This document shows positions 17,075 to 26,726 of a stretch of 64,000 nucleotides of DNA, one piece after another. The notes beneath the pieces are model-generated. The model did no database searches and was not told the DNA's origin. It saw nothing but the letters and a program-made list of their open reading frames with translations. The stretch is from NCBI RefSeq assembly GCF_017355165.1, contig NZ_JADILK010000002.1, positions 62,001 through 126,000 on the forward strand. The letters run 5' to 3'. Each line of letters opens with the position of its first letter. The stretch's first letter is position 1. The stretch comes from Bacillus sp. SD075. GTDB lineage: Bacteria > Bacillota > Bacilli > Bacillales > DSM-1321. The translations under genes and the position numbers were made by a program.

Positions 17075-18805
17075 TTAAACTAATGCTTCAATCTTGCTCA
17101 TGAAATCTCCCATGACTCCCGATAACTTGGACTCAGCTTCCGGCATTGATTTACCCTGGACACCGAAATAGAATTTTATTTTCGGTTCAGTTCCTGAAGG
17201 ACGGAGGCAAACCCATGTACCATCTTCAAGGAAATACTTCAATACATTTGATTTCGGAAGCTCGATCAATTCTTCAGCATTTGAAAGTAATGTACGTTTT
17301 TTTCCGCTTTGATAATCTTCTTCAGCGACTACCTGAATGCCAGCTATTCGGGCAGGAGGATTTTGACGGAATTGATCCAATATTCCCTGAATCTGCTTCG
17401 CTCCCTCAATGCCCTTTAAAGTCAATGAACGCAATCCTTCCAAGTAATAGCCGTACTTTTCAAACACATACAGCAACCCTTCATATAGTGTCAATCCCTG
17501 CTTTTTATAATGAGCACAGACTTCAACAGCCAGCACTGCCGCTTGAATGGCATCCTTATCACGTGCAAAGTCTTTAATCAGATAACCGTAGCTTTCTTCA
17601 TATCCGAACAAAAAGCTATTTTCCCCGCTTTCATGATACTGATTTATTTTCTCGGCGATGAACTTAAACCCGGTAAGTACATCAACGGTCTTCAAGCCAT
17701 ATGACTCTGCAATCGTCCGACCGATTTCAGAAGTGACGATAGTTTTTAAGACGACTCCATTTTGAGGAAGCTGCTCTTTTTCTTTTTTCTGAGACAGTAA
17801 ATAATCCAGGAATAGTGCACCTGTTTGATTTCCAGTCAGGACAACATATTGACCCATCTCGTTTTTCACGGCAATGCCAAGCCGATCGGCATCCGGATCC
17901 GTTGCTATCAATAAGTCCGCCTCCACTTTCTTTCCAAGCTCGATCGCCATTTCAAATGCTGCTGGTTCCTCTGGATTTGGAGACTTCACTGTTGAAAAAT
18001 CTGGATCTGGCAGTTCTTGTTCCTTAACGATATGCAAATTTTGATACCCTAAGCTTTTGAGCGCCCGTCTGACTGATTTATTTGCCGTACCATGAAGCGG
18101 CGTAAAAACGATTGACACATCTATTTCCTCGGCAAGCTGCGGATTCTCGGGAACTGTGAGCAACTCACGGTTATATGCCGTATCCAATTCCTCCCCAATC
18201 ATTTCGATAAGGCCCTGTCCCTTAAGGACTTCAGCTTCCTCAATTTGAATTTCAAGCTCACTTTCAATGGCATTCACATAGTTGATGACTTGATCCGCTG
18301 CTTCCGGTGGCAATTGCGCTCCATCTGGCCCATAAACCTTGTATCCATTATATTCAGGTGGATTGTGGCTCGCCGTTATGACGATTCCAGCAAATGCATT
18401 CAGTTCGCGAACCGCAAATGATAATTCTGGTGTCGGACGCAATTCATCGAATAAATAAGCCTTCACCCCAAATGTTGCCAAGGTTTTAGCTGCTTCGAGT
18501 GCAAATTCCGGGGACTTATGTCTCGAATCATAAGCAATAACAGCCCCTCTTCCTTTTGCCTCTTCCCCAAACGAAGAGATATATTGAGCTAGCCCAACCG
18601 TTGCCTTCCTTACAGTATAAAGATTCATCCGGTTCGTTCCCGCTCCGATTTCCCCCCGCATTCCGCCTGTTCCAAATTCTAAATTTTTATAAAAGGCATC
18701 TTCGAGTTGTGCTTCATCCCGCTGCATTTTCTCAAGGAGGACACGTAATTCCCCATTTAAATTCTGGTATCCTGCCCAAGTGGTGTATAAAGATTTCCAT
18801 TCCAT
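17075..18805 (-). CDS. pgcA: phosphoglucomutase/phosphomannomutase (alpha-phosphohexomutase)
   Basis: A 576-residue enzyme interconverting glucose 6-phosphate and glucose 1-phosphate, supplying UDP-glucose for teichoic acid and glycolipid synthesis (GalU is at 60 kb). The phosphoserine loop [13 protein letters not shown] carries Ser146, the Mg loop is DPDADRLG, and the sugar-phosphate loop [13 protein letters not shown] is near the C-terminus. I start at Met 18805 because GGAGGAG lies nine bases before it; a Met three codons upstream is only two bases from that site. B. subtilis PgcA/YhxB is the close relative by length and position. Confidence 0.93.
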   Translation of the reverse strand: MEWKSLYTTWAGYQNLNGELRVLLEKMQRDEAQLEDAFYKNLEFGTGGMRGEIGAGTNRMNLYTVRKATVGLAQYISSFGEEAKGRGAVIAYDSRHKSPEFALEAAKTLATFGVKAYLFDELRPTPELSFAVRELNAFAGIVITASHNPPEYNGYKVYGPDGAQLPPEAADQVINYVNAIESELEIQIEEAEVLKGQGLIEMIGEELDTAYNRELLTVPENPQLAEEIDVSIVFTPLHGTANKSVRRALKSLGYQNLHIVKEQELPDPDFSTVKSPNPEEPAAFEMAIELGKKVEADLLIATDPDADRLGIAVKNEMGQYVVLTGNQTGALFLDYLLSQKKEKEQLPQNGVVLKTIVTSEIGRTIAESYGLKTVDVLTGFKFIAEKINQYHESGENSFLFGYEESYGYLIKDFARDKDAIQAAVLAVEVCAHYKKQGLTLYEGLLYVFEKYGYYLEGLRSLTLKGIEGAKQIQGILDQFRQNPPARIAGIQVVAEEDYQSGKKRTLLSNAEELIELPKSNVLKYFLEDGTWVCLRPSGTEPKIKFYFGVQGKSMPEAESKLSGVMGDFMSKIEALV

Positions 18806-18899
18806 CTCCCACATCTCCTCCCAAACGCCTTATTTGAAATAATTATGTATCTGCCTACATATACAAAATTATCACATTTATTCCAATAAATGAAGAGAA

Positions 18900-18946
18900 G
18901 GCTCATAATGAAAAGAACCAAATTTTGCGTTCTTCCATTACGAGCC
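18900..18946 (-). terminator. likely terminator of yhcX
   Basis: Long imperfect stem with arms GGCTCATAATG / CATTACGAGCC and an inner GAAC/GTTC part, twelve bases past the stop, followed on the minus strand by TTCTCTTCATTT. Confidence 0.6.
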
Positions 18947-18957
18947 CCTTTACCTCT

Positions 18958-20505
18958 TTATTTTTCGCCATCTTTGTAATGCAGATTGTAAATATCATGG
19001 CGGCGATCTTTCAATTGCCTTACAGTACCAGACTGACGCTCCCGCCTTAAGATTTCCAAATCAACATCGCCTATCAGGACCATCTCAAGATTTGGGCTGG
19101 TTTCCCCTACTATGCCGTCACGTGCAAATTCGAAATCCGATGGAGCGAAGATTCCAGATTGGGCATATTGGATATCCATATTTTCCGTTTGCGGAAGATT
19201 CCCGACCGTTCCGGAAATGACGGTATAAATTTGGTTTTCCACAGCACGGGCCTGGGCACAATAACGAACGCGCAGATAGCCTTGCCTGTCTTCTGTACAA
19301 AATGGAGTGAATATGATTTTGGCCCCCATGTCGGTGGCAATCCGGGCGAGTTCCGGAAACTCAATATCATAACAAATTTGTATGGCGATTTTTCCACAAT
19401 CCGTATCAAAGACACGGACGCGGTCACCTGCGTTAATCCCCCACCATTTTCTTTCATTCGGCGTGATATGAATTTTATATTGCTTTTCAATCGTCCCATC
19501 ACGACGGAATAAATAAGCGATATTATAGATATTGTCATCATCTTCTTTTACGAAATGGGAACCACCGATGATATTGACGTTATACCTTACAGCTAAAGTG
19601 GTAAACAACTCAATATACTGCTCCGTGAAGTCTGACAGTTTCCTTACCGCCAAGCTTGGTGACCTCTCATTCAAGAAAGACATCAGCTGGGTGGTGAACA
19701 ATTCCGGAAACACGGCGAAATCCGCATTAGCATCCGAAGCAACGTCGGTGAAATACTCGACTTGATTAGCGAAGTCTTCGAATGAATCGATTTTACGCAG
19801 CATGTATTGCACGACGCAGATCCGTACCGGTTCGGATGTTTTATAATAACGTTTTGTTTTCGGCTGATAATCGACGTTATTCCACTCCATGAGCGTAGCA
19901 TACTTATTGGATTGCAAATCATCCGGCAAGTAATTCGGATTGATCCTCATAAGCGTGAACCCATTTAAAAGCTGGAACGATAGAACCGGATCATATATTT
20001 TATGCAATTGCACTTCTTTCACATATTCCCTTGGTAACAGTTCACCCGCATGTTTATGGTAATTGGGGATCCTGCCGCCGATAATGATGCTTTTTAAATT
20101 CAAATGGGCAACAAGTTCTTTCCTTGAATCATATAGTCTTTGACCAATTTTCATCCTGCGGAATTTAGGATGGACCATGACTTCGATTCCATATAAATTA
20201 TAACCGTCCGGATTATGATTCGTGATGTACCCACCATCTGTTACATCGTCCCATGTATGCCGATCATCATATTCGTCAAAATTAATAATGAGGCTGGAAC
20301 ATGAGCCAATCACTTTTCCATCATATTCAGCCACGAATTGCCCTTCCGGAAAAATCGCCAGATGGCTCTCAAGCTGATCTCGCTTCCAGGGAACCATTCC
20401 AGGAAAGCAACTCGACTGCAAAGCAATTATTTCATCTATGTCTCCTAGCCTCATATTACGTATTTCCATTATTTTTTCATATTTATGCAGGTCCAAATTA
20501 GGCAT
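18958..20505 (-). CDS. yhcX: GNAT-nitrilase fusion hydrolase, YhcX-like
   Basis: A 515-residue two-domain protein. Residues 12-180 are a GNAT domain (IEVMVHPKFRRMKIGQRLYD is the CoA-binding loop). Residues 225-490 are a carbon-nitrogen hydrolase with the Glu-Lys-Cys triad visible in FPELF, YKIHITPNERK and IQICYDIEFPE. It probably hydrolyses an amide or N-acylated small molecule; the substrate is unknown. AAAGGAG precedes the start. The fusion and the position between pgcA and yhcU match B. subtilis YhcX. Confidence 0.88.
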   Translation of the reverse strand: MPNLDLHKYEKIMEIRNMRLGDIDEIIALQSSCFPGMVPWKRDQLESHLAIFPEGQFVAEYDGKVIGSCSSLIINFDEYDDRHTWDDVTDGGYITNHNPDGYNLYGIEVMVHPKFRRMKIGQRLYDSRKELVAHLNLKSIIIGGRIPNYHKHAGELLPREYVKEVQLHKIYDPVLSFQLLNGFTLMRINPNYLPDDLQSNKYATLMEWNNVDYQPKTKRYYKTSEPVRICVVQYMLRKIDSFEDFANQVEYFTDVASDANADFAVFPELFTTQLMSFLNERSPSLAVRKLSDFTEQYIELFTTLAVRYNVNIIGGSHFVKEDDDNIYNIAYLFRRDGTIEKQYKIHITPNERKWWGINAGDRVRVFDTDCGKIAIQICYDIEFPELARIATDMGAKIIFTPFCTEDRQGYLRVRYCAQARAVENQIYTVISGTVGNLPQTENMDIQYAQSGIFAPSDFEFARDGIVGETSPNLEMVLIGDVDLEILRRERQSGTVRQLKDRRHDIYNLHYKDGEK

Positions 20506-20707
20506 TTTCCTCAGACTCCTTTAATCTCTTCCATAAGGATTATACCCCTTATTCAAAAATTAAAACAGACGAACCTACCCAAGGTTTTCAAAATCACATG
20601 GATAAAATCCATTCTTAATGCCCGTTAAAAAGAATATATATTTTACAGACGCCATCCATACATACTATACTTTTCATGAGAGCAAAAAGAGATGGGGAAG
20701 AGGAACC

Positions 20708-21145
20708 ATGAACAAGACAAAACACAGTGTGGAAAACGTATTATTTGTTGCCTGGGTTGCTTCCATCATTGCTATGTTTGGAAGCTTATATTTTTCTGAA
20801 ATCAAGCAATATGAACCATGTGCGCTATGTTGGTATCAGCGGATCATCATGTATCCTTTTACAATCATATTAGGAATTGCAATCATTCGAAAAGATTATT
20901 GGATCAGCTTTTATACCATGATATTATCCGCTATCGGAGCATTCATTTCCACATACCATTATTTGATACAAAAGGTTTCATTCTTTTCTGACCACACCCT
21001 TGCATGCGGAAGGGTTCCATGTACAGGACAATATATAAACGTATTTGGTTTCATCACCATCCCGTTCCTAGCCTTGACTGCATTCATCATTATTTTCATT
21101 TGCAGTTACATCATATGGACAAGATCCAAGGAGGTTGCAGCTTAA
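20708..21145 (+). CDS. bdbC: BdbC/DsbB-family disulfide oxidoreductase
   Basis: A 145-residue, four-helix membrane protein that passes electrons from a thiol oxidase to quinone. The first active pair is Cys38-Ala-Leu-Cys41 (EPCALCWYQR) and the second Cys100/Cys105 (LACGRVPC), both facing outward in the family topology. I start at 20708 because GGGGAAGAGGAA precedes it and the upstream frame has no hydrophobic start. The stop overlaps the next gene's ATG (TAATG), so the two form an operon. Confidence 0.92.
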   Translation: MNKTKHSVENVLFVAWVASIIAMFGSLYFSEIKQYEPCALCWYQRIIMYPFTIILGIAIIRKDYWISFYTMILSAIGAFISTYHYLIQKVSFFSDHTLACGRVPCTGQYINVFGFITIPFLALTAFIIIFICSYIIWTRSKEVAA

Positions 21146-21615
21146 TGAAGAAAATGGCTATATTTTTAGTGATAATCGTCGCGCTATTTGTCCTGCTGGG
21201 CGTTTTTACAAACATGAAAAAAGAAGAAAAATCAAAAGGAAATCCATACGGCAAAGATAAGCTTAAATCCGCTACGGTCGATCAGTTGAATGACCCCAAC
21301 TACCAAAACTTGATACTGCCGCAAGAATTGGAGCAGGACCTCCAGGATAACAAAGATATGACCGTTTATTTCTATAGTCCTGATTGCCCGCACTGTCAAA
21401 AAACCACGCCAATCGTAGCTCCTTTGGCAGAAAAATTGGGCATCGACCTAGTTCAATACAATCTTTTGGAGTTTGAACAAGGATGGAGCGACTATGGCAT
21501 CAAAAAGACACCGACAATCGTTCACTATAAAAATGGTCAGGAACAAGAACGGATCGTTGGCTATAAAGATAAGGAAACGTTCGAGAAATGGTTCGAGGAC
21601 CATGATATTAATTAA
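21145..21615 (+). CDS. membrane-anchored thioredoxin-fold protein with CPHC site
   Basis: A 156-residue protein with an N-terminal membrane anchor (residues 4-23) and a thioredoxin fold facing outside. The active site Cys81-Pro-His-Cys84 is the DsbA/BdbD-type sequence rather than the CGPC of reducing thioredoxins, and a cis-proline follows in KKTPTIVHY. AAGGAGG lies ahead of the overlapping start. Coupling to BdbC suggests it is the partner thiol oxidase, although it is shorter than typical BdbD. Confidence 0.87.
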   Translation: MKKMAIFLVIIVALFVLLGVFTNMKKEEKSKGNPYGKDKLKSATVDQLNDPNYQNLILPQELEQDLQDNKDMTVYFYSPDCPHCQKTTPIVAPLAEKLGIDLVQYNLLEFEQGWSDYGIKKTPTIVHYKNGQEQERIVGYKDKETFEKWFEDHDIN

Positions 21616-21623
21616 GGATGGAA

Positions 21624-21681
21624 AAAATGAGCCGGCCCTAACGGAAATGCATCTCCCGTTATAGCCGGCTCATTTTTTTTG
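21624..21681 (+). terminator. intrinsic terminator of the bdbC operon
   Basis: Arms AAAATGAGCCGGC / GCCGGCTCATTTT, with an inner CTAACGG / CCGTTATAG part, then eight T. It ends three bases before the convergent yhcU stop and may serve both sides. Confidence 0.9.
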
Positions 21682-21683
21682 CC

Positions 21684-22103
21684 TTATACTAAATATTGAT
21701 TCGCCACCTGGATGTCCAACATCTGCATCTCATTACTCTCTTCATGGTTTATACTTGAAAAATGGTCATAATAAAAAGGGAAGAATATTCCGCATTCATT
21801 CAATAGAGTGATGTTATGTTGGAACAATTCTTCAGATTTAGATTCCATCACTATAGGATCTTCTCTCTTCTGTTTGTCTAATATCGACATGAGGACTTGA
21901 AGACATGTCATGACTTGGAATGCGTCTCTTAATGTTGCCAAGTAAGTGAAAGAACTTTGATTGGGCTCTAAAACGCCAATCTCGCGGAAGTGAAGGATTT
22001 CACTTTCCGTAAAGTATTTTGGAAATACAGATTCGTAGAAACGAGAAACGAGACTCGCTATTTCTTGCTCTTGTTCTTCCGTTGAAGAAAAGACCGTCTT
22101 CAC
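21684..22103 (-). CDS. yhcU: YhcU family protein
   Basis: A 139-residue, mainly helical, acidic soluble protein of unknown function belonging to the small Bacillus YhcU family. It has no signal peptide or membrane segment. It lies convergent with the bdbC pair and divergent from yhcT; the yhcT-yhcU pairing matches B. subtilis. The family call rests partly on context. Confidence 0.68.
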   Translation of the reverse strand: MKTVFSSTEEQEQEIASLVSRFYESVFPKYFTESEILHFREIGVLEPNQSSFTYLATLRDAFQVMTCLQVLMSILDKQKREDPIVMESKSEELFQHNITLLNECGIFFPFYYDHFSSINHEESNEMQMLDIQVANQYLV

Positions 22104-22334
22104 TAAAAAACCACCTTTCTTCAGATCCGTTAGACCTATCTAATATATGTATATTCTAGGACAAGCGATTTCTTTCCCCATAGAATAACATAAAAATTGT
22201 AAAAAATACGTGGTAATTTCCACCACTGAAGTTCTTATCAATAGGCACAAGGTTACTTTTTTACAGCTTATCCGTAATTATTATATATTTTTTTCATTTA
22301 AGCACAACCAAACGAGTCGAAAGTAGGGGTTAAA

Positions 22335-23246
22335 TTGGAAAATTTCAAAATAACTAACCAATATTTAATAATAGAAGTTCTCCAACGTTGGAATGGATTA
22401 ACATTGGAAAAGCTTTTTAGGGAGCATTGGAAGGCCCCAAAGAAGCTAGTGCATGAATGGAGGATGAGTAAGGAAGTGACAGTGAATGGGAATGCCGTCC
22501 CATGGTCAACCATCCTTAACGAAGGAGATACGATCAGCATCCCCTTATTGGATTACGCTGAAAATGAAACAGTTCAAGCGACAGACTTAGGAATTTCCAT
22601 CATATATGAAGATGATGTGTTGTTGATAGCCAATAAACCGGCTGGAATGGACACTCACCCATCTCAACCCGGTGAAGCACACTCCCTCATAAATGGAGTG
22701 GTGCACCATCTTCAAAATACCGGCCAGGTTTGTATGATCAAGCATATTCATAGGCTTGATAAAGATACCACCGGTGCGGTCCTTTTTGCCAAAAACCGCC
22801 TCATCGGGTCCATGCTGGATAGAATGTTGGAAGAAAGGGAAATCAAACGGACTTACCTAGCATTAGTTGAAGGAAACATTAAAAAGGATGAAGGCGATAT
22901 CAAAGAAAAAATTGGCCGTGACCGCCACCATGCCACGAGACGAAGGGTTTCCCCTACAGGCCAGACGGCAGTTACCCATTACCGGGTAATCACTCGCGAT
23001 TCCAAGAAAAACTTGACGCTCGTCAGCTGCACCCTGGAAAGCGGCCGAACCCATCAGATCAGGGTGCATTTCAGTCATTTGAATCACCCCTTGGCCGGAG
23101 ATACCTTATATGGCGGAAAAAAGACATTTCATCGTCAAGCCCTGCATGCCAGGAAAATCGAATTCATCCACCCCATTTCGGAATTAAAAATGATCATTGA
23201 AGCTCCTTTCATTGATAGACCTGAAATATTCGACGATCACAAATAA
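22335..23246 (+). CDS. yhcT: RluA-family RNA pseudouridine synthase, YhcT-like
   Basis: A 303-residue pseudouridine synthase acting on rRNA or tRNA. The catalytic Asp142 lies in HRLDKDTTGAVLF. An S4-like N-terminal segment (residues 30-75, RMSKEVTVNGNAV) and the C-terminal ESGRTHQIRVHFSHL motif are present. The start is a TTG at 22335, since no ATG precedes the S4 region; AGTAGGGG lies just upstream. The target nucleotide cannot be told from sequence. Confidence 0.9.
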   Translation: MENFKITNQYLIIEVLQRWNGLTLEKLFREHWKAPKKLVHEWRMSKEVTVNGNAVPWSTILNEGDTISIPLLDYAENETVQATDLGISIIYEDDVLLIANKPAGMDTHPSQPGEAHSLINGVVHHLQNTGQVCMIKHIHRLDKDTTGAVLFAKNRLIGSMLDRMLEEREIKRTYLALVEGNIKKDEGDIKEKIGRDRHHATRRRVSPTGQTAVTHYRVITRDSKKNLTLVSCTLESGRTHQIRVHFSHLNHPLAGDTLYGGKKTFHRQALHARKIEFIHPISELKMIIEAPFIDRPEIFDDHK

Positions 23247-23255
23247 TACAAATAG

Positions 23256-23286
23256 AAAACACCGCTCCATTTCGGAACGGTGTCTT
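23256..23286 (+). terminator. intrinsic terminator of yhcT
   Basis: Stem ACACCGCTCC paired with GGAACGGTGT around ATTTC, followed by CTTTATTTCTTC. Confidence 0.8.
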
Positions 23287-23370
23287 TATTTCTTCATTAT
23301 TATTCCGTATTTGTTGCTTGTTTTTTTTGCGCAACCAGCGGACAGACTATGTTGGATGGATAATCATTCT

Positions 23371-23462
23371 ATCGAACGGATTATCTGCTGGAATTTTCAC
23401 TCTCTACGAACAGATTAACTGCATTTGGTTCGAATTTTCACCTCTACGGTTAGAATACACGC
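23371..23462. repeat. degenerate tandem repeat, about 41-bp period
   Basis: GAATTTTCAC recurs at 23391-23400 and 23432-23441, each followed by a CTCTACG-like segment. GAACGGATTA-CTGC and GAACAGATTA-CTGC lie in the same relative places. No coding sense. Confidence 0.5.
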
Positions 23463-23502
23463 ATGTTGAGACGGAAACCGTTCATTTTTGCACAAAAAAA
23501 TT

Positions 23503-23527
23503 GCTGGCCACTTGGGCCAGCATTATT
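23503..23527 (-). terminator. intrinsic terminator of the GlsB/YeaQ gene
   Basis: Stem GCTGGCC / GGCCAGC with a five-base loop; seven T follow on the minus strand and ATTTTTG on the plus strand. Confidence 0.85.
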
Positions 23528-23535
23528 TTTGTAAT

Positions 23536-23790
23536 TTAAGACGCTTTTCTCATGCCTTTTAAGATAAGGCTTAAGATGAAGACAAATACGATTGCACCTA
23601 TCAGTGCTGGAATTATAGCGAAATCTGCTACTGAAGGTCCCCAGTTCCCAAGAATTAATGAACCTAACCAAGCTCCCACAAAACCAGCGATAATATTACC
23701 GATAATTCCAAATGGTACGTCACGTCCAACGATCATACCTGCTAACCAACCAATGATGCCTCCGATAATTAATGACCATAAAAATCCCAT
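23536..23790 (-). CDS. GlsB/YeaQ/YmgE family membrane protein
   Basis: An 84-residue, Gly-rich membrane protein with three hydrophobic segments (about 3-24, 27-46, 55-78). It carries the family pattern GGIIGWLAGMIVG and IAGFVGAWLGSL. Members are linked to general or envelope stress, but no molecular function is known. AAGGAGGAAAT precedes the start. Single gene. Confidence 0.88.
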   Translation of the reverse strand: MGFLWSLIIGGIIGWLAGMIVGRDVPFGIIGNIIAGFVGAWLGSLILGNWGPSVADFAIIPALIGAIVFVFILSLILKGMRKAS

Positions 23791-24215
23791 AATATATTTC
23801 CTCCTTCAAATTAGTTAATTTTTCAATTCCTGCAGCAGACTCCAAGAAATCCAATCACTTCCATATTGTCATGCCTGTATTCAGCTCTTTTAACTTTTAC
23901 ATTCAAATGGTATGATGCCGATTCGCACAATATCTAATGAATGTGAATGTTTTAGTTATTGGGTGGAGTTAGCCAGCTATAGCCCTTGAGTAACTGATTG
24001 GACAATCCTCATGATAGTGAATTTTTTCTTTTTGTTTGCCGCTGTACTCATTATTTTCCCCGTTTAATTAATCTAAAACCTAATTTTTTTAATAAATATT
24101 TGGCAATGGAAACAGGATTATCAGACATATTAAACGGGTATACCATAGGCTTAACTTTGTCACATAGTTAGTATAAGCAGTAACTGTTTCAATTATGTTC
24201 ATAAAGGTAAAAGAA
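23791..24215. other. intergenic stretch without a recognised gene
   Basis: 425 bases between the GlsB gene and the aldo/keto reductase terminator. A weak SigB-like pair (GTTAAA, 13 bp, GGCATG) can be read on the minus strand near 23873-23897 upstream of the GlsB gene; nothing else stands out. Confidence 0.4.
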
Positions 24216-24217
24216 AA

Positions 24218-24244
24218 AGGGTGCCCCATTATCTGGACACCCTC
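24218..24244 (-). terminator. intrinsic terminator of the aldo/keto reductase gene
   Basis: On the minus strand AGGGTGTCC / GGGGCACCCT stem followed by TTTTTCTTTT. Confidence 0.8.
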
Positions 24245-24263
24245 CATCATTTAGTATTCTTTT

Positions 24264-25094
24264 TTAGAACATAAGTTCATCGGGATTGCTACCGAACCGT
24301 TCATTTTTGTTCAAGGCATCTATTTGATTCATTTCATTCAGGCTTAATGTAAAGTCAAATACCTGTGCATTTTCCTCGATGCGGGACGGCGTAATCGATT
24401 TAGGAATTACAACTAGATCATTTTGGAGATGCCACCGAATCAACACTTGTGCTGAACTTTTCCCATGCTTCTTCGCTATATGATTAATTGTCGGCTCTTC
24501 CAATAGGTTCCCCCTGCCTAGCGGGCTCCAAGATTCTACCTTTATTTCATGTTTTGCACAGTAATCACGAATTTTGACTTGAGTCAAAAGTGGATGCAAT
24601 TCAATTTGATTGACGACCGGTTTCACTTCACTGTTTGCAAGTAAATTTTCCAAATGATGAACATGAAAATTACTTACACCGATTGATTTCACCTTACCAT
24701 CCTTATAAAGCTTTTCCAATGCCCTCCAGGTTTCCAGATATTTATCTTTTCCGGGCCAGTGAATCAAGTATAAATCCAGGTATTCCAAACCAAGGCGATT
24801 AATACTATCATCAAATGCTTGGAGAGTGGTTTCGTATCCTTGCTCAGTATTCCATACTTTAGATGTAATGAACAATTCTTCACGAGGCACTCCGCACTCC
24901 CGAATCGCCTGACCAACACCTTCTTCATTTTCATAAATGGCGGCCGTATCAATCGCACGGTAACCAATCTCGATCGCTTTCTTGACGGACTCAACCGTTT
25001 CATTGCCATTTTTAACTTTAAATACACCGAAACCCAACTGTGGCATTTTAACTCCATTATGTAAGGTGATCGTTTTCCCAATATTTGCAATCAT
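24264..25094 (-). CDS. aldo/keto reductase
   Basis: A 276-residue (beta/alpha)8 NADPH-dependent aldo/keto reductase. The catalytic tetrad is intact: Asp49 (AIDTA), Tyr54 (AIYEN), Lys79 (TSKVW) and His112 (IHWPG). The cofactor segment VIPKSITPSRIEEN lies near residue 235. It resembles the Bacillus YvgN/YtbE type that reduces methylglyoxal and other aldehydes. AAGGGGG precedes the start. Single gene; the physiological substrate is not deducible. Confidence 0.92.
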   Translation of the reverse strand: MIANIGKTITLHNGVKMPQLGFGVFKVKNGNETVESVKKAIEIGYRAIDTAAIYENEEGVGQAIRECGVPREELFITSKVWNTEQGYETTLQAFDDSINRLGLEYLDLYLIHWPGKDKYLETWRALEKLYKDGKVKSIGVSNFHVHHLENLLANSEVKPVVNQIELHPLLTQVKIRDYCAKHEIKVESWSPLGRGNLLEEPTINHIAKKHGKSSAQVLIRWHLQNDLVVIPKSITPSRIEENAQVFDFTLSLNEMNQIDALNKNERFGSNPDELMF

Positions 25095-25307
25095 TCCATC
25101 ATTCCCCCTTACTTTTATTTACCAATTATACATCCCTCCACATTCTATTTCTAACCATAAGCCTCGGGATTTAAAGAGTCCCTTAAGTGAAAACACGCCC
25201 TTGAATACCATTTATATATATTAAAGGGAACATTTTACCTTTTTAATCATTCACTAAATTAAATATTTTGTAAAAAAATGACGAAACATCTATCTTTATA
25301 GGTATGT

Positions 25308-25320
25308 AATTCGTTACAAT
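25308..25320 (+). promoter_or_regulatory. 13-mer shared upstream of both phosphate transporter units (copy 1)
   Basis: AATTCGTTACAAT occurs here and again at 26647-26659. The surrounding bases (TTTTGTAAA about 40 bases upstream) are also alike, so the two upstream regions share ancestry or a control site. The rest of 25095-25490 holds no recognised gene. Confidence 0.4.
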
Positions 25321-25490
25321 TGTATAGTTCGACTTTAACCCGAGTAAAAAGAAGGTGCCATCTTTAAAGAATAATCAAAACGTAAAACTCCCATTCTAGA
25401 TATTGAGGAGTTGCAAACAGTCCTGCGCCCATTCTTTGCCACAATTCCATATACACTTTACATAATTGATATCAAGGGAGTCCTCCATGT

Positions 25491-26489
25491 ATGAATAGCA
25501 TACTCATCTTAACCGCGTTAATTATTATTTTTGCTTTGGTCTTTGACTTTATCAATGGTTTCCATGATACGGCTAACGCCATCGCTACAGCAGTATCAAC
25601 CAAGGCGCTTAAACCACGTCATGCAATCATCATGGCTGCCATCATGAATTTATTAGGAGCATTGACCTTTACCGGTGTAGCACATACCATTACGAAGGAT
25701 ATCGTGGATCCTTTCACATTGAACAATGGTTCTTATGTCATCCTTGCTGCCCTGCTTTCGGCAATCATATGGAATTTAATCACTTGGTATTTTGGCATTC
25801 CAAGCAGTTCCTCCCATGCGATCATTGGTTCAATAGCGGGAGCTGCCATCGTGGCTAGTGGATTCGATGCGATTAAATGGAATGGATTCTCTAAAATTAT
25901 ACAAGCGTTGATTCTATCTCCTATCCTTGCCTTTACGCTTGGATTCATTGTATACAGTATCTTCAAGGTCATATTCAAAAATAATAACTTAGGAAAAACC
26001 AATAAGCGATTCAGGAGAATACAAATTCTCACGGCGGCCATCCAGTCTTATACACATGGAACGAATGATGCACAAAAATCCATGGGGATCATCACGATGG
26101 CTTTGATTGCTAACGGATATGCCTCTACATCTGAAGTTCCTTTCTGGGTACAATTATCCTGCGCAATAGCCATGGCGCTTGGAACATCAATCGGAGGTTG
26201 GAAGATCATCAAAACTGTTGGCGGTAAAATCATGAAAATCCGCCCGGTTAATGGTGTGGCGGCCGATATGACTGGGGCGGCCATCATTTTCGGTGCAACC
26301 TTCCTGCATATGCCGGTCAGCACGACACATGTCATTTCTTCTTCAATACTTGGAGTCGGTTCTGCACACCGCATAAAAGGGGTAAAATGGGGAACAGCGA
26401 AAAACATGTTAATCACTTGGTTCATTACATTGCCAATTTCCGCTTCCTTAGCAGGAATCATTTACTATTTGATTGCTTTATTTTTATAA
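25491..26489 (+). CDS. pit: PiT-family inorganic phosphate permease (copy 1)
   Basis: A 332-residue membrane carrier for (metal-)phosphate/H+ symport. Both PiT repeats are visible: DFINGFHDTANAIATAVSTK near the N-terminus and YTHGTNDAQKSMGIITMAL in the second half, plus SSSHAIIGS and VSTTHVISSS. About ten transmembrane segments cover its length. AAGGGAG precedes the ATG. A nearly identical gene lies 0.9 kb downstream at 27363, behind a DUF47 gene. Confidence 0.95.
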   Translation: MNSILILTALIIIFALVFDFINGFHDTANAIATAVSTKALKPRHAIIMAAIMNLLGALTFTGVAHTITKDIVDPFTLNNGSYVILAALLSAIIWNLITWYFGIPSSSSHAIIGSIAGAAIVASGFDAIKWNGFSKIIQALILSPILAFTLGFIVYSIFKVIFKNNNLGKTNKRFRRIQILTAAIQSYTHGTNDAQKSMGIITMALIANGYASTSEVPFWVQLSCAIAMALGTSIGGWKIIKTVGGKIMKIRPVNGVAADMTGAAIIFGATFLHMPVSTTHVISSSILGVGSAHRIKGVKWGTAKNMLITWFITLPISASLAGIIYYLIALFL

Positions 26490-26646
26490 AACTTTTGCCT
26501 TTCATATTAGGAAAGGCTTTTTTTCTACAGATTTTTCCTTTATAAGCGTTTGTTTTTACCGTTTTTTAATTTCCCTTGTTTTTTTATGTAAAGTTTTATT
26601 AAGATTTTGTAAATTTTCGTCGAAAAACCTTCCCGGATACTACATG

Positions 26647-26659
26647 AATTCGTTACAAT
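26647..26659 (+). promoter_or_regulatory. 13-mer shared upstream of both phosphate transporter units (copy 2)
   Basis: Second copy of AATTCGTTACAAT, 67 bases before the DUF47 start codon; see copy 1 at 25308. TACAAT could be a -10 element, but no good -35 is seen. Confidence 0.4.
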
Positions 26660-26726
26660 CAATTTGTTAATACTAAGCGTACGACTAAGGTGCGTAAATT
26701 TGCATGACTAATTGGGAGGCTTTAAC

